Below are positions 36,374 to 44,439 of a DNA stretch of 64,000 nt, in pieces. Each line of letters starts with the position of its first letter. Position 1 is the first letter of the stretch. Source of the DNA: a bacterium. Its GTDB lineage: Bacteria; Deinococcota; Deinococci; Deinococcales; Deinococcaceae. The DNA lies in NCBI GenBank assembly GCA_021810505.1, contig JAJZIR010000010.1, positions 1 through 64,000 on the forward strand, given 5' to 3'. A program made the translations under genes and the position numbers. The notes beneath the pieces are model-generated. The model was not told the origin of the DNA. It saw only the letters and a list, made by a program, of their open reading frames with translations, and did not search any database.

Positions 36374-37681
36374 CTAGCCGGACAGGCCAGACAGAGCCCG
36401 GTCGGCGGCAGCCAGGGTGCGCTCCAGCTCGCGCGCGCCGTGGGCTGCGCTGACGAAGGCGCTCTCAAACTGGCTGGGCGGCCAGTAGACCCCCTGGTCG
36501 AGCAGAGCGTGAAACCAGCGCGCAAAGCGGGCGGTATCGCTGGCCGAGGCCTGGGCGTAATTCTCGACCGGGCCCCCTGTGAAGAAGAGGGTGAGCATCG
36601 AGCCGATCTGGTGGACCACCGCCGGGACACCGTGCCGCGCAGCCAGGCCAGTAAGCCCGGCGGCCAGCTCAGCAGCGTAGCGGTCCAGTCGGGTATACAA
36701 GCCCGGATCGGCCACCAGCGCGCGCAGCGCGGCCAGGCCGGCGGCCACCGCCAGAGGATTGCCGCTGAGCGTTCCAGCCTGGTACACCGGCCCGCTGGGA
36801 CTGATCTGGGACATCAGGTCGGCAGGACCGCCGTAGGCGCCCACCGGCAGCCCGCCGCCCAAGATCTTCCCCCAGCAGAACAGATCCGCCTCGATACCCA
36901 GCAGCCCGCAGGCGCCGGATAGACCCAAGCGAAATCCGGTCATGACCTCGTCGGCGATGAGCAGGATCCCCAGGCGGCGCGCCTCCTGTAAGGCGCCGAG
37001 GAAGTCGGCCGAGGGGAGGAGGACGCCGGAGTTGCCCACCACCGGCTCGAAGATAATCGCAGCCAGCTGATCCCCCTGAGCGCGGAGCAGATCCCTCAGG
37101 GCTGCGGCGTCGTTGTACTCCACCACCAGGGTCAGGGCGGCGTACTCTTCTGGGACCCCCGCTGACGAGGGCGCGCTTCCGGACGATCCGGCCGAACCCA
37201 GCGCAGCCAAGCCGCTGCCGGCTTGGACCAACAGGCCGTCCGCGTGGCCGTGATAGTTCCCCCGGAACTTGAGGATCTTCGAGCGGCCGCGGGCCGCTCG
37301 AGCCAGGCGCAGGCAGCTCATGGTGGCTTCGGTCCCCGAGTTGACCAGGCGCACCTGATCGGTGCCGGTCAGCTGGCAAACCAGCTCGGCCAGCTCGACC
37401 TCCAAGGGGCTGGGGGCACCGAAGCTGGTCCCCATGGCCAGGGTCTGGATCAGGGCGTCGCGCACCACCGGGGAATTGTGCCCCAGGATCATCGGCCCCC
37501 AGGAGCCCAGGTAATCGATGAAGAGGTTCCCGTCGACGTCTTCCAGGTAAGCGCCCTGGGCCCTAGCGATGAAGTGCGGCGTACCGCCGACTGCCAGGAA
37601 AGCGCGTACGGGTGAGTTCACCCCTCCGGGAATCCGCCGGAGCGCCCGGGCAAACCATTCTTGAGAGCGAGAGGTCTGCAT
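36374..37681 (-). CDS. hemL: Glutamate-1-semialdehyde 2,1-aminomutase
   Basis: 435 residues. GGVNSPVRAF at 19-28, NSGTEATMSCLRLARA, FRGNYHGHADGLL, LIADEVMTGFR (241-251) and PLP Lys272 in WGKILGGGLPVGAYGG. It makes 5-aminolevulinate for haem and corrin. ATG starts 4 bases after the dnaX stop, so both are probably on one message. Confidence 0.96.
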   Translation of the reverse strand: MQTSRSQEWFARALRRIPGGVNSPVRAFLAVGGTPHFIARAQGAYLEDVDGNLFIDYLGSWGPMILGHNSPVVRDALIQTLAMGTSFGAPSPLEVELAELVCQLTGTDQVRLVNSGTEATMSCLRLARAARGRSKILKFRGNYHGHADGLLVQAGSGLAALGSAGSSGSAPSSAGVPEEYAALTLVVEYNDAAALRDLLRAQGDQLAAIIFEPVVGNSGVLLPSADFLGALQEARRLGILLIADEVMTGFRLGLSGACGLLGIEADLFCWGKILGGGLPVGAYGGPADLMSQISPSGPVYQAGTLSGNPLAVAAGLAALRALVADPGLYTRLDRYAAELAAGLTGLAARHGVPAVVHQIGSMLTLFFTGGPVENYAQASASDTARFARWFHALLDQGVYWPPSQFESAFVSAAHGARELERTLAAADRALSGLSG

Positions 37682-37685
37682 CCGC

Positions 37686-39434
37686 TCAGACTACTCCGCC
37701 GGATCCCTCGGCAGGCTCCTCGTCAGCGCTGGATTCAGCTTGAGGGGCCTGTCCGGCACCGCGCCGCCCCAGCTCGCGCACCTGGTGCGGGAAGAGCTGG
37801 CTGAGGTGGCCGTAGAGCGGGTGCTCCAGAATCCCCCGGGCCTCCTCCCCGCGGGCCTCCCGGGGCAGGGGCGAGGTGCGCGGCTCGGGAAGTTCGGGCT
37901 GCGCGGCGGGCTTGTCCGGAGCCGCGGCAGGTGACCCCGCAGGGCCGGCCGGCGTCCCTCCGCCCCCGCTCGGCCCCGGCGTGGCCTGGGCCGGACCAGG
38001 GCCAGGGAGCGCCGGCCGGCTAGGGGAGGGCGAGGCCTCGCCCTCCAGGTTGACCTGCAGGGTGACGTCGCCGAAGACGCGGCGGGCCAACTCGGTGTAC
38101 TCCTCGGTGCGGGAGCGGACCGACTTGGCGTGGAAGGCGCTGGCGGCGGGGTAGGACAGCCGCAGCAGGCCGGGCAGGATCTCGGGGCGAGCCGGTTTCA
38201 GGAAGGCCCTCTGCTGGACGCTGGCCACCCTGAGGAAATCCTCCCAACCCGCCGGCGCCGAATCCCCAGGGGGGGTTTCCGGGGACCGGTCCGCCCCTCC
38301 CGGGCCCTCGGCCCGCCGCCAGGGCCCGGGAGGAACCGATCGGCCCTGGCCGGGCGGCGCGCCGCGCAGAGCCGCCAGCTCAGCCTCTAGGCGGTCCACG
38401 CGCTCCCACAGCTCCCCGGACGGGTAGGCTGGCCTGAGCAGATGGGTGATGGAGAGCTCTAAGGCAGTCCGGTCCTGCTGCCGGCTCAGCCGCAGATCCT
38501 GGTCGTCCAGGTCGGCGAGAAGCCCCAACAGGGTCTGCAGGTCCGCAGGTCCCCGCGTCCCCAGCCAGGAGCGCAGGCGGGCCAATAGCACTTCCTTGAG
38601 CTGTCCCAAGAGGGTGCGGGTTGCGTAGCCCTGATCGTAGAGCTGGCCGGCGACAGAGAGGCTGGCCCCGATGTCCTGCTCCAGGAGAGCGTCGGCGAGC
38701 TCACCCAAACGCTCCGCGGGCGGCAGGCCCAGTTCGCGCTCGACCTGCTCCAGGCTGAGTTCCCTAGTCGCCGGCCCCAGCCTCTCCAGCAGGGTCTCGG
38801 CGTCGCGCATCGCGCCGTCGGCCAGCTTGGCGATCAGTTCCAAGGCGGCCGGAGTCACCTTGAACCCCTCCTGAGAGCAGAGTTCGGCCAGCTTGGCTGC
38901 GATCTCGGCCTCAGCCAGCCGGCGGAAGCGAAAGGTCTGGCAGCGGCTGATCACGGTGGCGGGAACTTTCTCCGGCTCGGTGGTCGCCAGGATGAAGATA
39001 ACCGCTGGAGGGGGCTCCTCCAAGATCTTGAGCAGGGCGTTGAAGGCCCCGCGGCTGAGCATGTGCACCTCGTCCAGGATAAAGACCTTGTAGCCGCCCT
39101 GGAAGCTGGAGAGCGGGGCGCGCTCGCGCAGGTCACGCACGTCTTCGACGCTGTTGTTGCTGGCGGCGTCGATCTCGAGAACATCTGGGTGGTTGCCCGC
39201 GCGGATCATCTTGCAGGAGGCGCACTCCCCGCAGGGCGGGTGCTCAGCCTGGCAATTCACGGTCATAGCGATCAGGCGGGCCGCCGAGGTCTTGCCGACT
39301 CCCCTGGGGCCGCTGAACAGGTAAGCGTGCGCCAGGCGGCCAGCGGAGATAGCGGCGAGCAGCACGTCACGGACATGGTCCTGACCGATCAAGGCTTCCC
39401 AGGCCTGCGGCCTTGCACGCTGGTAGAGAGCCAC
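37686..39434 (-). CDS. dnaX: DNA polymerase III gamma/tau subunit
   Basis: 582 residues. P-loop SGPRGVGKTSAARLIA near 40-56, zinc cluster CQAEHPPCGECASC near 64-77, LDEVHMLSRGAFNALLKILEEPP near 120, sensor-1 region, then domain III to ~365. The remainder is a Pro/Gly/Ala-rich tail as in tau. No A-run like the Thermus slippage site is present; a run of seven C is at codons 387-389. GTG 39434 has TAGAGT ending 6 bases before it and no ribosome site, so it is probably leaderless. Confidence 0.93.
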   Translation of the reverse strand: MALYQRARPQAWEALIGQDHVRDVLLAAISAGRLAHAYLFSGPRGVGKTSAARLIAMTVNCQAEHPPCGECASCKMIRAGNHPDVLEIDAASNNSVEDVRDLRERAPLSSFQGGYKVFILDEVHMLSRGAFNALLKILEEPPPAVIFILATTEPEKVPATVISRCQTFRFRRLAEAEIAAKLAELCSQEGFKVTPAALELIAKLADGAMRDAETLLERLGPATRELSLEQVERELGLPPAERLGELADALLEQDIGASLSVAGQLYDQGYATRTLLGQLKEVLLARLRSWLGTRGPADLQTLLGLLADLDDQDLRLSRQQDRTALELSITHLLRPAYPSGELWERVDRLEAELAALRGAPPGQGRSVPPGPWRRAEGPGGADRSPETPPGDSAPAGWEDFLRVASVQQRAFLKPARPEILPGLLRLSYPAASAFHAKSVRSRTEEYTELARRVFGDVTLQVNLEGEASPSPSRPALPGPGPAQATPGPSGGGGTPAGPAGSPAAAPDKPAAQPELPEPRTSPLPREARGEEARGILEHPLYGHLSQLFPHQVRELGRRGAGQAPQAESSADEEPAEGSGGVV

Positions 39435-39440
39435 GCGACC

Positions 39441-39446
39441 ACTCTA
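39441..39446 (-). promoter_or_regulatory. -10 box of leaderless dnaX
   Basis: Minus strand TAGAGT at 39441-39446, then GGTCGC, then GTG 39434. Same six-base layout as the foldase and RAM genes. Confidence 0.45.
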
Positions 39447-39777
39447 GCGCCGGCCGCGGCTTCAGACCAGCGCAGCCGCCGCAGTCGGCGGGATGGCCCG
39501 GAAGGTAGCGGAGTTCGCTGTAACCTAGGGAGGCGGACCCGAGGCCCGGCGGGCAGCCGCGCGCCAGCTACCAGCAGCAGTACCCCCGAAGGCGGCCCAC
39601 GCTCCGCCGGAGCCGCTCAGCAAGAGATTGCAAGCCCAACTGCGCACGGGCCCGGGGCCGGCATGTTACAATCCGCTGCGTTGCCTGGACTAGCCCCCGC
39701 CGCCCTGCGATCTCCTCCTGGCACAGCGGGCCGGGGCAGGGTTCTTTCGTGCAACGAACAGGAGAAAGCGAGGCGTC
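39447..39777 (+). promoter_or_regulatory. Spacer between dnaX and the quinate-dehydrogenase-like gene, with an extended -10 promoter
   Basis: TGTTACAAT places TACAAT at 39667-39672, facing the downstream gene with a leader of ~100 bases. In the leader TTCGT-GCA-ACGAA can form a small hairpin directly before AGGAG and GAGGCGTC ahead of ATG 39778. The part from 39447 to ~39640 shows no gene and no clear structure. Confidence 0.5.
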
Positions 39778-40770
39778 ATGTCTGAGTCCAGCGCGCTGCC
39801 TCCCGGATGGACCCCTGCTCCCCAGGGGTACCGGCACGTCGTCAGCGTCAGTATCGGGAGTTCGAAGCGGGACGCTCGCGAGGAGCTGACCGTCCTGGAT
39901 CAGCACTTCCTCCTCGAGCGGATCGGGACCGACGGAGACATGCGGCGAGCCGCCCGAATCCTCTCGGAGCTGGACGGCCGAGTGGACGCTTTCGGGTTGG
40001 GTGGGACGGATCTCTACATCGTGGCTGGGCGGCGCCGCTATTCCTTCCGGGACATCATCAAGCTAGCCGGCCACGCCAAGCTGACCCCCCTCCTGGACGG
40101 CAGCGGCCTCAAGCATACCCTGGAGCGGGAAGCCATCCGGCTCCTAGAGCCGGATATCCGCTGGAAGGGCTGCAGGGTGCTGATGGTCTCGGCGCTGGAC
40201 CGCTTCGGGATGGCCGAGGCGCTCTCCGGCGCTGGAGCCGATATGGTCTTCGGGGATGTGATCTTCTCGCTCAACCTGCCGCTCCCCTTGCGCAGCTTCG
40301 CCGCCCTGAAGCTGCTGGCCACCACCCTCCTGCCGGTGGTCACCCAGCTCCCCTTCCAGTGGTTCTATCCGACCGGCGACAAACAGGAGCAGGAAGTCTT
40401 GGGCAGAGGAACTAAGTACTACGCCTGGGCCGACGTGCTGGCCGGGGACTTCCTCTACATCCGCCGCTACGCCCCCGAGGACCTGCACGGGAAGATCATC
40501 TTGACCAACACCACCACCAAAGCGGACCTGGAGTGGGCCGAGCGCAGCGGCGTCTGGAAGATGGTCACCACCACCCCCAGGATCGGCGGGAGGTCGTTCG
40601 GAACCAACGTGATGGAGGCTTTCTTCGTAGCGCTCTCGGGCAAGGGAAGGCCTCTGAGCGAGAGCGAGTACCTGGACTACATTCACCAGATTGGGTTCAA
40701 GCCCGAGATCACGGTTCTCAACGATCCCCAAGGGGGGCCGCTGCGGACCGATCGGCAGGAGTCAGCATGA
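39778..40770 (+). CDS. Conserved protein of the family annotated 'quinate 5-dehydrogenase'
   Basis: 330 residues. VVSVSIGSSKRDAREELTV near the start, ERIGTDGDMRRAARILSELDGRVDAFGLGGTDLYIVAGRRRY, and a middle segment with VLMVSALDRFGMAEAL that could be a Rossmann nucleotide-binding turn. HGKIILTNTTTKADLEW and a GGRSFGTNVMEAFF stretch follow. From memory such proteins occur in Deinococcota and Firmicutes under the quinate dehydrogenase name, but the activity is doubtful. The stop overlaps the efp start (ATGA), so the two are translationally coupled. Confidence 0.6.
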   Translation: MSESSALPPGWTPAPQGYRHVVSVSIGSSKRDAREELTVLDQHFLLERIGTDGDMRRAARILSELDGRVDAFGLGGTDLYIVAGRRRYSFRDIIKLAGHAKLTPLLDGSGLKHTLEREAIRLLEPDIRWKGCRVLMVSALDRFGMAEALSGAGADMVFGDVIFSLNLPLPLRSFAALKLLATTLLPVVTQLPFQWFYPTGDKQEQEVLGRGTKYYAWADVLAGDFLYIRRYAPEDLHGKIILTNTTTKADLEWAERSGVWKMVTTTPRIGGRSFGTNVMEAFFVALSGKGRPLSESEYLDYIHQIGFKPEITVLNDPQGGPLRTDRQESA

Positions 40771-41324
40771 TCAGCGTGACCGAACTCAGGAGTGGGACCA
40801 AAATCGAGATGGACGGCAGCCTGTGGGAGTGCCTGGAGTACTCGCACCTCAAGATGGGGCGCGGCGGGGCCAAGGTGGTCACCAAGCTGCGCAACCTGGA
40901 GAGCGGCTCCATCATCGACCGGACCTTCAACGCGACCGAGAAGCTGCAGGATATCTTCGTGGAGTCCAAGAAGATGCAATTCCTCTACCGCGACGGCGAG
41001 GATTGCATCTTCATGGACATGGAGACCTACGACCAGCTCAGCCTGCCGGTGCGCTTAGCCGGCGATGCCTCGCGCTTCCTCAAGGAGAACCTGGAGGTCG
41101 AGGTGCAGCAATACGGGGAAAAGCCCCTGAAGATCACTCTGCCCAACCAGGTCACCCTGAACATCGTCCAGACCGATCCGGGGGTACGCGGGGACACCGT
41201 CTCCGGGGGAACCAAGCCGGCGACCCTGGAGACCGGTGCGGTGATCCAAGTTCCCCTCTTCGTCGAGCAGAGCACTCTAGTGCGGGTCGACACCCGCACC
41301 GGCGAGTACCTGGGGCGCGCCTGA
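40767..41324 (+). CDS. efp: Elongation factor P
   Basis: 185 residues, the normal three-domain length. MISVTELRSGTKIEMDG opens the KOW-like domain; the tip that reaches the peptidyl-transferase centre is KMGRGGAK with Arg32 at the modified position, as in Thermus and in EarP-type organisms; no earP is nearby. VTLNIVQTDPGVRGDTVSGGTKPATLETG is the signature of domain III. It relieves stalling at polyproline, relevant to the Pro-rich proteins here. The stop overlaps accB (TGATG). Confidence 0.95.
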   Translation: MISVTELRSGTKIEMDGSLWECLEYSHLKMGRGGAKVVTKLRNLESGSIIDRTFNATEKLQDIFVESKKMQFLYRDGEDCIFMDMETYDQLSLPVRLAGDASRFLKENLEVEVQQYGEKPLKITLPNQVTLNIVQTDPGVRGDTVSGGTKPATLETGAVIQVPLFVEQSTLVRVDTRTGEYLGRA

Positions 41325-41770
41325 TGGACGCCGAGGAGCTGCGCAGGCTGCTGGAGGTTCTCGTCTCCGCGGACGTCCGGGAGTTTCACCTCAAAACCGA
41401 AGCCTTCGACTTGCAGCTGCTCAGGGGGGCCAGCGGTGAGCCGTCAGCCCCCCTAACATCTCCCCTGCCCCCGCAGGAGCGCCTACCCCCCGGCGAACCG
41501 GGCGCGAGCCAGGAGCCATCCGCCCAGCCGGGCCTGGTCCCGGTGCACGCCCCCATCGTGGGAACCTTCTACACGGCCCCCGCGCCCGATCAACCCCCCT
41601 TCGTGACCGTGGGGGAGCGGGTGAAGGAGGGCCAGGTCCTGTGCATCATCGAGGCGATGAAGCTTATGAACGAGATCGAAGCCGAGCAGGCCGGTGTCAT
41701 CCGCGAGATCCTGGCCAAGAACGGCGATCCGGTCGAGTTCGGCCAAGAGCTCTTCCTGATCGAGACCTGA
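41324..41770 (+). CDS. accB: Biotin carboxyl carrier protein of acetyl-CoA carboxylase
   Basis: 148 residues. N-terminal helix (MDAEELRRLLEVL), a Pro/Ser/Glu linker (~38-70), then the biotinyl domain with Lys113 in EAMKLMNEI and the AccB-type thumb near HAPIVGTFYTAPAPDQPP. The ATG overlaps the efp stop and accC begins at the next base, so efp-accB-accC are one unit. Confidence 0.96.
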   Translation: MDAEELRRLLEVLVSADVREFHLKTEAFDLQLLRGASGEPSAPLTSPLPPQERLPPGEPGASQEPSAQPGLVPVHAPIVGTFYTAPAPDQPPFVTVGERVKEGQVLCIIEAMKLMNEIEAEQAGVIREILAKNGDPVEFGQELFLIET

Positions 41771-43123
41771 ATGGCGGACCGGGCTCTGTTCCAGAAAATC
41801 CTGATCGCCAACCGCGGCGAGATCGCTCTGCGGGTGGTCCGAGCGGCCAAGGAGCTGGGTATCCAGACCCTGGTGGTCTACAGCCAGGCCGACGAGCGGA
41901 GCCTACCGGTTCTGCTGGCCGACGAGTCGGTCTGCGTTGGACCTCCCCCCAGCAGCAAGAGCTATCTGAATATCCCCAATATCCTCTCGGCTGCCCTGAT
42001 GACTGGGGCCCAGGCCATCCACCCAGGCTACGGTTTCCTGGCCGAGAACCCCGAGTTCGCCGAGATGTGCCGCGACCACGGCCTGGTCTTCATCGGCCCT
42101 ACCCCGGAGAGCATGCACCTGCTCGGCTCCAAGGCGGGGGGGCGCAAGCTGGCCGCCGAGTGCGAGGTACCGACCGTCCCGGGGACCGGAATTCTCAGCG
42201 GGGTCGAAGAGGCGCTGAGCAGCGCCCGGCAGCTGGGTTATCCGGTCCTGCTCAAGGCCAGCGCAGGGGGCGGGGGGCGGGGCCAGAGGGTGGTGCGCAC
42301 CGAGCAGGAGCTGCCCGAGGCGCTGGCAGCCGCGCAGAACGAGGCGCTGCTGCACTTCGCCGACCCCTCGGTGATCATGGAGAAACTCATCGAGGGATTC
42401 CGGCACGTGGAGGTCCAGGTCCTAGGAGACGGCAGGGGGGAGGTGATCCACCTGGGGGAGCGGGACTGCTCGGTGCAGCGGCGCAACCAGAAGCTGATCG
42501 AGGAAGCCCCCAGCACCCTACCTGAATCGCTGCGGCGGGAGTTGCTGGCGGCGGGAGTCCGGCTGGCTAAGCGCGTCCAGTACGCCGGCGCCGGCACCCT
42601 GGAGTTCATCGTCGACCGGGATGGGCATTTCTATTTCATGGAGATGAATACCCGCATCCAGGTGGAGCACCCTGTCACCGAGATGATCAGCGGGGTGGAT
42701 CTGGTCCGCTGGCAGATCCTCATCGCCGCTGGGCATCCCCTCACGCTGCACCAAGAAGACATCCACCTGCAGGGGCACGCCATCGAGTGCCGGATCAACG
42801 CCGAGGATCCCGACCGGGAGTTCCGGCCCAGCCCCGGGCACATCGACAACATCCACTTCGCCGGGGGCCCAGGGGTCCGCGTCGACACCCACGCGTACAG
42901 CGGCTACCAGATCCCCCCGAACTACGACAGCCTGATCGGCAAGCTGATCGTCCACGCCCCCGACCGGGCCTGGGCCATCGCCCGCATGCGGCGGGCCCTC
43001 GAGGAAAGCGTCGTGGAAGGTGTCAAGACCACTATCCCGCTCTACCTGAAAGTGATGGACCACCCTTACTACCGCAGGGGAGCGGTGCAGACCGACTTCA
43101 TCCGGGCGCAGATGGGGCTCTGA
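41771..43123 (+). CDS. accC: Biotin carboxylase subunit of acetyl-CoA carboxylase
   Basis: 450 residues. FQKILIANRGEIALRVVRAAKELG at the N-terminus, the Gly-rich ATP loop KASAGGGGRGQRVV, MEKLIEGFRHVEVQVLGD, the GERDCSVQRRNQKLIEEAPS signature, and FYFMEMNTRIQVEHPVTE with catalytic residues. Complete ATP-grasp enzyme that carboxylates the AccB biotin. Starts immediately after accB. Confidence 0.97.
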   Translation: MADRALFQKILIANRGEIALRVVRAAKELGIQTLVVYSQADERSLPVLLADESVCVGPPPSSKSYLNIPNILSAALMTGAQAIHPGYGFLAENPEFAEMCRDHGLVFIGPTPESMHLLGSKAGGRKLAAECEVPTVPGTGILSGVEEALSSARQLGYPVLLKASAGGGGRGQRVVRTEQELPEALAAAQNEALLHFADPSVIMEKLIEGFRHVEVQVLGDGRGEVIHLGERDCSVQRRNQKLIEEAPSTLPESLRRELLAAGVRLAKRVQYAGAGTLEFIVDRDGHFYFMEMNTRIQVEHPVTEMISGVDLVRWQILIAAGHPLTLHQEDIHLQGHAIECRINAEDPDREFRPSPGHIDNIHFAGGPGVRVDTHAYSGYQIPPNYDSLIGKLIVHAPDRAWAIARMRRALEESVVEGVKTTIPLYLKVMDHPYYRRGAVQTDFIRAQMGL

Positions 43124-43281
43124 GCAAATCGCTCCGGAGGGGGCGCTCCCGCTGGCGCAGGTGGGGCGTGGACGGACCCGGCCGAGCATGCTAGAGTACG
43201 GGCGGTCCAGCGACTACCCGCAGGCCCCGAGTCCGGTCTGGGTCGTCCCCGCCTCCCTCATCCTCCGGCCACAAGGACACC
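43124..43281 (+). promoter_or_regulatory. Promoter region of the envelope cluster
   Basis: TGCTAGAGT places a -10 TAGAGT at 43192-43197 with the TG extension, ~85 bases before ATG 43282. A weak hairpin (GGAG...CTCC near 43136-43150) follows the accC stop but has no T-run. Confidence 0.4.
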
Positions 43282-44439
43282 ATGCCCAAGCTGCGCCACC
43301 GACTCCTCGCCACCTGCTTTCTGTTCGCCCTGATACCTCTGGGAGCCCGGGCCGGTGGGATCAACCTGCGGATCCTGGTGGCAGAAGGTCCGGCCCTGTC
43401 GGTCGACTTGCCGAGCAGCTTTTCCATGTTCAGCGGCTCCGGCCAGCCCCTGGCTGACGGGACGGCCGGGGGCTGGGAAGTTTCCAGAACCCCCGGCGGG
43501 ACGCTGTCGCTCTCAGGGCAAGGCAGCGGGCAGAGCACCCTGTTGCTGATTCCTCAGGCTGGGGTGTTCCAGGTCCAGGGCCGGTCCTACCGCGGGGACC
43601 TGATCCTCCGGGTCTCCGAGGGAGCTGCTCAGGCCATCGATGTGGTGCCGATGTCGGAGTACCTGGACTCGGTGGTCCCGGCCGAGATGCCCTCCGAGTG
43701 GCCCATGGCCGCCTTGGAGGCGCAGGCGATCGTGGCCCGCACCTACGCGATCCGGCACCTCCACCCGGCGGGCGCCTACGACCTCTGCGCGACGACCGAT
43801 TGCCAGCTCTACCCAGGCCTCGGCAACGAGACGAGCCGCACCGATCGAGCGGTCGCCGCGACGGCAGGGGAAATCGTCGCCTGGCAGGGGCGGCCCGCCG
43901 ATACCTTCTTCTCCAGCAACGACGGCGGCTACACCGCCAGCAGCCAGGAAGTCTGGGGGCACTCTCTCCCCTACCTGACCTCCAGACCGGACCCCTTCTC
44001 GGCTGGACCGGTCTGGTCGGTATCGGTACCCCTGGCGCAGGTTGCAGACCTGGCCCGTGCAGACGGGATCTCGGTCGGGATCCTGCAGTCGGTCACCGTC
44101 CTCAGGAGCAGCAGTTCCGGGCGCCCCACCGCGCTGCTGTTTCTGGGTAGCCAGGGCCAATCCGAGCTATCCGGCCCTGCGGCCGACCGCTTCGTCCGGC
44201 AACTCAGCGGCAAGTCTTCCAGAGCCAACCTGGCGGTCACCGGGAACACCCTGACAATCCGAGGAGAAGGCAATGGGCACGGGGTGGGGATGTCCCAGTG
44301 GGGCGCCAAGCAGATGGCTGCCCAAGGCTACTCGGCCGATCAGATCTTGGGCTTCTACTTTCCAGGGGCCGAGCTGGGCAAGTATCAGGTCGCCGGAAGC
44401 CCGCCGGGGGCGGCCAAGCAAGTCGCCGGAGGCCCGTGA
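43282..44439 (+). CDS. SpoIID/LytB-domain protein (peptidoglycan enzyme or amidase enhancer)
   Basis: 385 residues. Signal peptide 1-24 (LLATCFLFALIPLGARA). The SpoIID domain covers ~110-370: EYLDSVVPAEMPSEWPMAALEAQAIVARTYA, DCQLYPGLGNETSRTDRAVAATAGEIV, FFSSNDGGYT, and GEGNGHGVGMSQWGAKQMAAQGYSADQIL near the end. SpoIID cleaves denuded glycan strands, whereas LytB enhances an amidase; Glu in VPAEMPSEW is the candidate catalytic residue. The stop overlaps the LptD-like gene (GTGA). Confidence 0.88.
   Translation: MPKLRHRLLATCFLFALIPLGARAGGINLRILVAEGPALSVDLPSSFSMFSGSGQPLADGTAGGWEVSRTPGGTLSLSGQGSGQSTLLLIPQAGVFQVQGRSYRGDLILRVSEGAAQAIDVVPMSEYLDSVVPAEMPSEWPMAALEAQAIVARTYAIRHLHPAGAYDLCATTDCQLYPGLGNETSRTDRAVAATAGEIVAWQGRPADTFFSSNDGGYTASSQEVWGHSLPYLTSRPDPFSAGPVWSVSVPLAQVADLARADGISVGILQSVTVLRSSSSGRPTALLFLGSQGQSELSGPAADRFVRQLSGKSSRANLAVTGNTLTIRGEGNGHGVGMSQWGAKQMAAQGYSADQILGFYFPGAELGKYQVAGSPPGAAKQVAGGP

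Noticed and set aside
37686-39434. Thermus-type poly-A slippage site in dnaX
   Set aside because: No A- or T-run of useful length exists in the gene; only a seven-C run, reported separately with low weight.
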